From Carex sylvatica (lineage: Eukaryota; Streptophyta; Magnoliopsida; Poales; Cyperaceae), in contig CAXKVR010000120.1 in NCBI GenBank assembly GCA_964058845.1, positions 103,717 through 167,716 of the forward strand: a stretch of 64,000 bases of DNA, in the 5' to 3' direction. Position 1 is the stretch's first letter; every line of letters begins with the position of its first letter. The notes under the pieces were generated by a model. The model was not told the origin of the DNA. It saw only the letters and a list, made by a program, of their open reading frames with translations, and made no database searches. Positions 55,535-64,000 of the stretch are shown here, in pieces. The translations under genes and the position numbers were made by a program.

Positions 55535-57426
55535 CTACACCAAAACAGTAATAAATTTTCCTATTTGGTTCTTTAATTTCTACATTTTCCTATTTGGTTT
55601 TTAATTTCTACATTTCCTATTTGAAAACTAAAACTAAAACTAATACAAAGGATGTACAAGAGATGACATTCAATTGACAAGGCCTATTCAAGGTAATCAA
55701 CTTCACATTGCCAAGTTCTTCACCTAGTATAATATACGGATAGCAATTAGAACAAATTAGAAGTTAATCACATTGAATCAACAATAATAAGATACTTATA
55801 TTATAGAAGTTATCATCAGCTAAACAGACTGGTGGTACATCATAAACAGACTGGTATGCTACAAAAACTGGCAAAACCGAACAGTTTACGTTACGAAAAG
55901 GAAAACACAAGGGCACTTCTTAAAAACAAATAGCACTTCATTAAATTAAAATAAGGAAAATAAATCATACCAGTTTGTTGGCCATGATAATACTGACAGC
56001 GACTACAAAATTAAATGACATGGCCACAACAAGTACAAGGTCATTCATGAAAAAAAACTATAAATTTCTAACTTGATATGGTTTCATTATACTGGTGTAA
56101 ATACCACTTCCAAAAAACAGTCCCAATAAAATTAGAATTTTATACTTAGCTACAGGTCATGGAATGACCTCAAATTGCATACATAGTTGTGAAATGACCT
56201 GATATGTACTCCAGTATAAAGCTTTCTATTTATTGGAATTCTTAAGGATTTTTAAGTAATTATTGAAATCTCAGCCAGCAAAGAAGAAAACTGCACAAAA
56301 ATAGCGAGTTTGCACAAATCTGATCTTCACAAAACTGTGGATTCCACTGAGTTCTGGACCTTCATAATTTTTGAGAACTTTTTAGCATACAATTCATGAC
56401 CTAACAATCATTTCATATAAAGATCCAAACATTCTATGTAGTCAATTGACCACAATCAATTTTCAAAGATGGACTGTCAGAAAAGGGTAAAATTGTCAGT
56501 CAAATCAGAACCTTGTTTAGAAACTGACGAGTTAAGTACATAAAATTGGAAGAAACTCATAGATGCATGTGTAAACCTGCAGTAAAGACAACAGAAAAAA
56601 ATTAGTTCTACAAATAATTCAAATGTCTCTTTGGTGTCATAGATGCATGTGCAAATTGCAAATGTCTCTTTGGTGTTATTTGCTAATCAAGTGACATACT
56701 GGGTGCAATTTGCACAAAAAAAAGTCAAAATCATACGGTATTGCACTAACCGAACAAAGGAAAATTAGCCAACAAAGGATTTAAAAATCAGATGTAAAAT
56801 AATCCATACCAGTTTGTGAAAGTAAAAAAAAAAAAAATACCACTATAATCGTAATCTAAGTGAAGTCCCTTAGTGTATTCCATTTTTATCGTAATCTAAC
56901 TAAACCAAGAGGAGATGCAACAATAATGTCAGATGTATAAAAATCACTGTGCAGTTTCATGGTTCTCCTGAAATGGTAAATATATCAAGTTACTATCGTA
57001 TTCGAACAATTATGTCTTTTTTTTCAAGTTCTTTAGACATGACAGAATTGAAATGCTCCCTCTATGTTCTGATACTAAGAATGCAAAGTTGTTCCCCAAA
57101 TTGAATCATTGAATCAGTTCAATTGAATGAAAATACTTAGACCCTTGTAATATATATGAAGAATAAAAGTACCTTGATAATGCTTCGATTTCCTTATAAT
57201 AATAAAGGCTGTTCCCCAAATTCCTTGTACCTCTGTTAAACAAGAAAATAACCTATATGACTTGTGAGAGTATAATGTATATATACCATATTCAGAGTTT
57301 ATTTCATCTACGCTCAACCATTTAAATTTTATTTTATTTTAATTCTATACATAAACAAGATATTGTACCATACTGGTAAGGCAAGGTATTGTACCAGTCC
57401 AGTACCTATTATTTTCAAAAACTAAC

Positions 57427-57855
57427 CTCTGAGCCGGCACTCCTATATAAATTTAAATCAGCTTTGCCACGTGCAACTGGAACCTGAACTAATTGGATAT
57501 CAGGACAAACCCTTTTAGCCTCATCACCTCTCATGGATCTGAAATTAAATTTTCAAACAAGCATTATAGATTTTAAGATGATTTTTCTCAAAAATAGAAT
57601 TGTACCATCAAGAAATGCACCTTTTAACACCAAATTTGCGAGCAATCAAACCACCACCTTTCCATGAGTTGTACTGTACCACTGCAGTTGGTACACCCCT
57701 CAAATCAGAGTTTTTCCTTTGCTCCACTGAAATTAAACAACCTAGTTGTTTAGAAACCCAAACCAAACTAAAATTGGTCCCAAAATTGAGAAATTTGAGA
57801 AGAAAAACCTTGCACAGAGAAGCAATACATGTCGACATGAGCAATTACACGAGGC
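57427..57855 (-). pseudogene. DNA polymerase eta fragment, exons 1-3
   Basis: Three exons join in phase: exon 1 ending 57809 (R-V-I-A-H-V-D-M-Y-C-F-S-V-Q), 57726-57621 (V-E-Q-R-K-N-S-D-L-R-G then AVVQYNSWKGGGLIA and RKFGVKR), and 57538-57427 (S-M-R-G-D-E-A-K-R-V-C-P, QLVQVPVARGKADLNLYRSA). These are the conserved start of Y-family polymerase eta, which copies past UV lesions. Oddities: DMDCF reads D-M-Y-C-F, the five residues normally between GGGLIA and RKFGVKR (V-S-Y-E-A type) are missing in frame, no in-frame ATG is found upstream, and the catalytic palm exons are absent. A GC-rich leader (57860-58030) precedes it. It is probably a captured or truncated copy. Confidence 0.8.
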
Positions 57856-58062
57856 CCTTGAAAATAGAAAAACCGACGACTAACTGTGAGCAGTGGCGAC
57901 GGGAAGAGAGGGGTAGCATGGGAAGAGAGGCGGTGGCGCGGAAATCAACGACTCGCTGAGGCGGTGGTTTTTTTTTAGAGGAGACAGGGAGAGGGTTTTG
58001 ATTGGGGCGGAGGGGTGGCGCGCATTTCATTTTTGTCAGTACCCACGTTTTTTTCCTTTTTT

Positions 58063-58235
58063 TTTTCAGCGACAGTTATAAAAAAAAAACAGCGACCAGT
58101 GATGACGTCGGTCGCTGACGTCGGTTGCTGATACAATTGATCGTCTGATTGAATTTTTTTTTTTTTTTTTTGAGAAGTTGAGTATCAGCGACCAGCATTA
58201 ACACCGATTGCTAATATCGGTCGCTGGTGCTCCTT
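58063..58235. repeat. AGCGACC/GGTCGCT subterminal palindromes
   Basis: CAGCGACCAGTGATGACGTC runs into GGTCGCTG (58080-58110), and ATCAGCGACCAGCATTAACA pairs with ATCGGTCGCTGGTG (58186-58228). The pattern matches subterminal repeats where CACTA transposases bind. Confidence 0.65.
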
Positions 58236-58262
58236 TTTGCTGTAATGATTATAAGGTTGTTT

Positions 58263-58963
58263 TTTTGCTGACCGGCATTGTAGGGTGGTTGTCTTACAAT
58301 TCCAATTTTACTGGGTGTACTAATACTAGCAACGTTAGATATAACTAGTTTGTTGTTGGCTGACAATTTATTATCTCTTAGCTAAAGTTGTGATGTTTGC
58401 TGTAAATTTCGAAACATTTAAATACCTATTTATCGACAATATAATTTAAATATACTTGAAAACATACATATTGAATGGAAGATAAATGCAATATATACCC
58501 TTGAACTATAATAAATTGTTTCTTGATTATTTATTCAACACTCTCAACCATTTTATTTATTTATTTTATTTTGGTGATTATATGCAGGGGTATATTGGGT
58601 GTCATTTTGTGACTTGCCTTGGAGATGTCTTGGACATTTTTGTTGGTCACCTTTCACAATTTGTATACGGATGGGAAATTTTTATTAATTGTGGTTATTT
58701 TCATCATTGTAGTCGTAGGGTTGTTTTCTTACCGTACCGACATTAATTTTAGGGTGGTTGTCTTACAGTTCCAGTTTCACTGGGTGTACTACCAACAATG
58801 TTAGATATAGCTAGTTTGATGTTGGCTGGCAAATGGCAATTTATCATCTCTTAGCTAAAGTTGTGGTGTTTGCTGTAAATTTTGAAACATTTAAATACCA
58901 ACCTATTCAATTGTTTATCGACAATATAAATATACTAGAAAACATATACATATTGAATGGAAG
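58263..58963 (+). repeat. Direct repeats of about 215 bp upstream of the LINE
   Basis: 58263-58480 and 58749-58963 share GGGTGGTTGTCTTACA, CTGGGTGTACTA, GTTAGATATA.CTAGTTTG, ATCTCTTAGCTAAAGTTGTG and CATATTGAATGGAAG. The period is about 486 bp, so the second is a partial second unit. The second ends at the ATG (58957) of the first LINE-like frame. Confidence 0.7.
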
Positions 58964-60162
58964 AACGCAATCTTTGGGAGTGGGTTGAGTTTGACAAACT
59001 TCTAAATCCTTTTGGGGCGGTGGTGTTTGAAATTGATATGGCAACTAGAAACAAGTATGACTGGCGTTTTGCGCGGGTGAGAGTTGGTGGTGATCCGAAA
59101 CTTTTCACCGATCAACATTGGCAGCTGTTTCGTGATGCCACAGGCTATGTATCCACCTATGACCTTAGGATAAAAAGTTAAGAATGAGACGACCGAGCCA
59201 GTCAATGCATGGCGGGCTCGTGGCCTAGCTAGAAACATAGGCCATGATAATCGGACCACCGCACTAGTGGTACCGAGAACGGTACCGTCACAGGCAGTCC
59301 AGCCTCCTCCCCCCTCCCCACCACCACCTGTTGCTTCGAATGAATGGATGAAGATCTGTTAGACGATCAGACACACAACAAAGAAATAGGGGATTCTAGT
59401 GCTACTGGCTGTCATGAGAACAACAAATCTGATAGTCACTTCACTAACGATTTAAATAAAGATCATCATCAGTTCCTTAACAAAGTGCAATCCATGATGA
59501 CTTCAGGCTATAGAGGAGACTGCTCTCAATCTGACACCAAAAAAGCTAGAACTCAGGCCCCCAATTCTGGTGGCCGTTAAACTCACTCCTCTACTCGCCA
59601 AACTCCTGATTCTGAAAACCTAAGTGCTAACAAAGGCGCAACAGTACCCTCCCCTCAACAACCCATTGCTGGTACTCTCAAGTCTCAGAACAAGCATGTG
59701 ACTTCATCTAAGTCCAAAGCTACTTCTCCTTCACAGAAAACTCAAGCAGGTGATACCTCTACTATCCCTCAGCCTTACACCACTACCTATGAATGTGAAA
59801 TCGGTTATCCAAGACCAGGTCATACTTCTGTTGACAAAGCTCATAAAGCAACCCCAGGCAGCAAGCTCAAAACTGACTCATTGGGATTGAAGCACACCAG
59901 CAAGTGGAAGAGAACAGCCACAAAATGGGCCTCTGCCCCACCACCTCCAGCTGACGTAATTGAAGTGTCAGATACCTCTTTGGAAGCCCCAAAAAAACCT
60001 TCTCTACCTAACTCTAAAGGTGTCTCTATGAGGAAGAGCTTGAGACTCCAAGCAGTGGGAGATCCATCTTCTGCATTAACTAAAGCCAAGAAAAGAGCCA
60101 TGGCTAAAGAGGCTGGGACTAGTAGCTCTTCAGGTATTCCATTACTAAAAACTTTTCCATAA
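58957..60162 (+). pseudogene. LINE ORF1-like region
   Basis: A first frame (58957-59181) has a DUF4283-like tail (E-I-D-M-A-T-R..R-F-A-R-V-R-V), then a shift and a Pro-rich linker. A second frame from 59344 runs in one phase through stops at 59578 and 60160 and continues into the endonuclease start near 60500. Its middle is Ser/Thr/Lys-rich with a short acidic D-V-I-E-V-S-D block. In this copy the ORF1-like part and the endonuclease share one frame. Confidence 0.6.
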
Positions 60163-60498
60163 CGTAGACTATCTTTAGATCAAGTTAAAAATCTGTTTAG
60201 TGTATATCAGATCAAACTAGGTCAGAATGCTGATGAGGATGCACATATTATTCAAAACATTCAAAACCAAGATAGATCCTCTTTTGAAGAAATAATTATT
60301 TCATTGCTAGATCAAACAAAGTCCTTAGATCCTTCTCAACAGATTGTTTTAGATACTAATTCTCTTAGTTGTAAGAATCATGAGACGACTGCTATTGATG
60401 ATGTAGAAACTTTTCATGATTCCCACTCCCTTTTAGATAATAATGATGATGAGGAGTTTCCTTCTGATGTAGAAAATGGGGGGCCTTTTAGTTACCTC

Positions 60499-63400
60499 AT
60501 GAATTTTTTGAACTGGAATGCTAGAGGACTGAATTCTTATAAAAAAGACAAATTTTACATGATATTTTAGTAGACCATCACATAGATATTCTTGTTATAC
60601 AAGAGATGAAAAAGGAATAGTTTACTAATAGAATTTTAAGGACTATATCTACCAGATTTGATGTTTGGTATTGGGTACCGTCAGTAGGCAGATTCGGGGG
60701 GATATTGTTTGGATATGATAGCTCTCTTATAAACTGTATTAGTCATTCCATACATAAGTATGCTCTCAATGTACACGTAGAAAATAAACTAGATGGTCAA
60801 AAATGGCAAATAACGATAGTATATATGGACCTGTTATACGAACACTAAGAAAGAGTTATGGATAGAGTTGAACCACATACGGGGCACCCACACAGAACCA
60901 TGGATTCTGTGTGGGGATTTTAATACAATTAGACATAGAGATGAAAAATCTGGTAATTTGTTTGATATCACTACTAGTGCTAAGTTTAACCGTTTCGTAA
61001 GCACTCATCAATTGATAGAGCAGAAATTGAATGGTAGAAAATATACTTGGAATAATGGGAATAGATTCGCTTTACTAGATCATTTTTTTACTAGTTTATC
61101 TTGAGAAAATATCTACCCAGCTAGCTTTATTGTTGATTTAGAAAAATATGGTTTTGACCATTGTCTGCTTATCCTTCAGATTTCTTCAAAATTTGACTCT
61201 CCCACAAAAATATTTCGTTTTGATCCCCTTTGGCTAGACCAGCCTGATTTTATCCATTTAATCAATAAATGGTGGTAAGAATTTCCTTTAGACAATACTG
61301 ATATAGCCAAAAGCTGGAACGCCAAATTGAAATTCCTTAGACAAAAAATTCGGGGTTGGACCAAAAATTTCTATAGTAGGAAAAAGAGAAAAAAAATGAG
61401 CTCTTTTATCAAAATTAAATAATCTAGAAAGGATTTTAGAAAACAGAGATCTTACAGAAGCAGAAAATGAACAATGGATTTTTACCAAATATTCCTTAGA
61501 CAATATATATTTAGAAGAAGAAAAACATTGGCACGATAGAGCTAAACAAAAATGGCTAGAGGAAGGGGACAATAATACTAAGTTTTTCCACACTATAGCC
61601 ACACACCGATCTAAGAAAATAAGATTATAGCTCTAGACATAGATGGCACTACCACTACTACCAAATCTGAAATTTCACAGCACATACAAAATTTTTATAA
61701 AGACTTGTTAGATCAACCTGGACATATTTGTGCTTCCTTAGAACCAGATTTTTGGGACCCAAGTGACAAACTTACAGATTTTGAACAACAAACGTTAGAA
61801 TTGCCATTTACTGATGAAGAAATTAGACATGTTGTTTTTGCTTGTGAACCAAATGGCGCTCCGAGCCCCGATGGTTTCACTTTCAAGTTTTATCAAGTTT
61901 TTTGGGATCTGATCAGTAGTGACTTTTGTCGATTATGTTCACATTTTTATAATCATTCCACCAAGCTAACTAGTATGAATAAATCAATCATTTGCCTTAT
62001 CCCCAAAGAGAAAGATACCAAATTAATCCCCAAATTCAGACTGATTAGCTTGGTAAACTGTAGTTTCAAAATTATCTCTAAGATATTGACCTTTCGTTTA
62101 GAATCATTCATGAATATGATCATTGATAGTAGTCAAGCCGCTTTTATCAAAGGGAGATATATTCTAGATAATGTCGTACTTAGTCAAGAAATCATACATT
62201 CTTGTCAGGTTAGTAAGGAAAAAGGAGTGATTGTCAAGGTGGACTTTGAGAAAGCTTACGACAAGATTAATTGGACATATCTGTTGGATACATTACATAG
62301 TAGAGGTTTTGGGGAAAAAATGGATACAATGGATTAAAGAATGACTAATTAGTTCCCAATCATGTATAAATATCAATGGCGACCTTACTAACTATTTCTT
62401 TTGCAAGAGGGGGGTTAGACAAGATGATCCCTTGTCTCCCTACCTTTACATACTTGCAGCTGGCACTCTAAGTAAAATATTCATGAAAGGACAAAATACA
62501 GACACTATTATAGGATTAGGACCTCCAGTTTTAGATAATCATACACATACCAACTGTCATTACGGGGACGATACTATCATTTTTCTTAAAGCTGATGAAA
62601 TTAACATAGAAAATTAATGCTTGGTGGGCTCTCATAGCCTTTGAAGCAATTTCAGGCATCAAAGTCAGTTATTCCAAGACTTCTATATTTTCTATCAATA
62701 TATCTGATGTCTCTACATATGCTTCCCATTTTAGATGTACACCTGCATCTTTTTCAATGCAGTACTTAGGATTATCATTACATACTCACAAACTGTCTTC
62801 GATTGACTGGACTTTTCTTATTGATAAAATAGAAAAGAAATTACATAATTGGAAGGGTAACCTGTTATCAATAAGATGGCGTTTAACTCTAATTAATTCT
62901 GTATTATCTTCAGTTCCACTTTATTTCTTATATGTATACAAAATTTCTAATAGTGTGATAAACAAAATTAATCAAATTTGTCGTAGATTTTTATGGCAAG
63001 GTAGTAGTAAAGGGAAAAAGAAATATGCACTAGTCAACTAGCAAAGAGCATGTTTTGCCAAAGAGTATGGGGGGCTGGGGATTTTAGATCTTAAACAAAT
63101 GAATCTCGCTCTTCTCTTAAAATGGTGGTAGAAATATAGAGACCCTTCCTATGTCAGCCCTGGATGTATCTGATTCGGTTCAAATATAACACACCATCTA
63201 TACTTAAATCTGAATTTTGGAACAATATCTTAGCATTACAATCCCTAGAAAGAATTAGTGTCTCATACGAACCGAGAGTCAACTCAAATGTTCTGTTCTA
63301 TGCTGATATTTGGTACCAAAATTGCCCTATGGCTTCTAGGTTCTCTTTTATATTTAATATATGCTCTGACCCAAACATCTCCTTGCAATCTGTAATTAAC

Positions 63401-63932
63401 TCTCAAGGGGAAGCCCTGCAATTTCGTAGATCTTTCGATGAGGTTCAATATACCGAATGGCTAGCCATACTAGATATTCTTTGTCATTTTTCTTATACCC
63501 ATTTACAGGATAAGCTCAGCTGGAGATGGGAGACAAATGTAACTTTTATGTTCGATCCCTATATAAGATTCTAAATTTTAGAGGAGTAACCCCCAAAAAT
63601 GTAATGTTATAGTGGCAAATCCCTATCCCAATTAAGATTAGGATCTTCATGTGGCTTACCACAAAAACAAAATTTTGACAACCGAAAATCTCAAAAAGAA
63701 AGGATGGGTAGGAACAGATAGATGTCAGTTTTGCCAACAACCAGAATCTGTTGACCACTTATTTGTGTCATGTCAATTTACCAAACAAATATGGTTCTAC
63801 TTAGGGTTCTGCCAAAACATTAGTATTGTTTGGAATAGATTTTCATATGTCATTAAATATACCAATCAACTCCCTAAAAAACACAAAACAGCTTTCTTAA
63901 TAGTTCTAAGTGTATTTTGTTGGACTATGTGA
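60499..63932 (+). pseudogene. LINE ORF2: endonuclease, reverse transcriptase, zf-RVT
   Basis: Endonuclease: NFLNWNARGLNSY (60502), I-Q-E-M (60598), WILCGDFNTI (60900), Y-T-W-N-N-G and D-H-C-L-L (61155). Reverse transcriptase: G-A-P-S-P-D-G-F-T-F (61857), F-R-L-I-S-L-V-N-C, Q-A-A-F-I-K-G-R-Y-I, VKVDFEKAYDKINW (62239), RGVRQDDPLSPYLY, and Y-G-D-D-T-I-I-F-L (62560) where Y-A-D-D is usual. Then Y-L-G-L-S-L, W-K-G-N-L-L-S and a zf-RVT block with C-Q-F-C and D-H-L-F-V-S-C (63720-63775). Many stops; not functional. Confidence 0.85.
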
Positions 63933-64000
63933 AAATATCAAAATGATCTTTGTTTTGCTCAAGGGAAAAAAAAATAGTTAGACAAGTTGTTTTGCTTATT

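Larger units (their letters stand above)
55535..58247. mobile_element. Possible CACTA-type element carrying the polymerase eta fragment
   Basis: The right end, on the minus strand, reads CATTACAGCAAAAAGGAGCA from 58247, followed by several AGCGACC/GGTCGCT inverted repeats (58070-58235), typical of CACTA subterminal regions. A CACTACACCAAAACAG start at 55535 could be the matching left end, but it lacks the GCGACC repeats and the 3-bp flanks (TCT, ATT) do not match. The right end is well supported; the left end is a guess. Confidence 0.4.
58957..64000 (+). mobile_element. Decayed L1-type LINE, runs off the window
   Basis: Plus-strand non-LTR element with an ORF1-like part, endonuclease, reverse transcriptase and C-terminal zf-RVT region in L1 order. 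The frame is broken by many stops and shifts. No poly(A) end or target duplication is visible because the 3' end is outside the window. Confidence 0.88.

Noticed and set aside
55535..58247. A complete CACTA element with proven ends
   Set aside because: The left candidate lacks subterminal repeats and the 3-bp flanks differ. Only the right end is convincing.

Overview
The window is nuclear DNA of a flowering plant, most likely a eudicot. Split genes with GT-AG introns, a plant receptor-like cytoplasmic kinase, a plant cardiolipin synthase and typical plant transposons (MULE, Ty1/copia, Ty3/gypsy, Athila, L1-type LINE, MITEs) all point that way. The species cannot be fixed from sequence alone. 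Only two complete host genes are visible. About three quarters of the window is transposable-element DNA, much of it nested.

Layout. 1-1230: 5' part of one MULE transposase gene on the minus strand. 1491-9807: a second MULE with inverted ends, a plus-strand transposase (two premature stops) and a convergent minus-strand plant-mobile-domain (PMD) gene. 10978-18968: a minus-strand RLCK-VII/PBS1-like kinase gene. Its first intron holds a decayed copia element (13531-18514), which is itself interrupted by two solo LTRs of another family. 19578-20281: two fold-back MITEs. 20522-29049: a minus-strand Ty3/gypsy element with CGTAA target duplications. Its pol gene is split by a 3-kb genomic copy (22787-25762) of the cardiolipin synthase region. 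31609-43567: a young Athila-type element with 1.45-kb LTRs, gag-pol and an env-position ORF. 43777-46775: a 3-kb gypsy solo LTR on the minus strand, in a MITE that Athila also abuts. 47789-49638: the intact mitochondrial cardiolipin synthase gene (8 exons). 51163-51873: a small PhzF-like gene fragment. 57427-57855: the first exons of a DNA polymerase eta gene fragment beside a CACTA-type end (58247). About 58957-64000: a decayed L1-type LINE that runs off the window.

How the parts relate. In MULE 2 each inverted end carries the same 5' noncoding exon, splice donor and presumed promoter, so transposase and PMD gene converge as mudrA and mudrB do in MuDR. The gypsy element carries exons 2-8 of the neighbouring cardiolipin synthase with introns and downstream DNA, in inverted orientation to the source 23 kb away.

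The most unusual theme is short palindromes, often in doublets, repeated within several unrelated elements. Athila carries a TACGGNCCGTA type at about 13 places, including in frame inside gag-pol. The nested solo LTRs carry an AAACGTT/AACGTTT type upstream of the TATA box. The MULEs carry ACCGATCC/GGATCGGT and GACCGGACGG types just upstream of gene starts, and the CACTA-like end carries AGCGACC/GGTCGCT. All statements come from reading the sequence by eye; identities are estimates.
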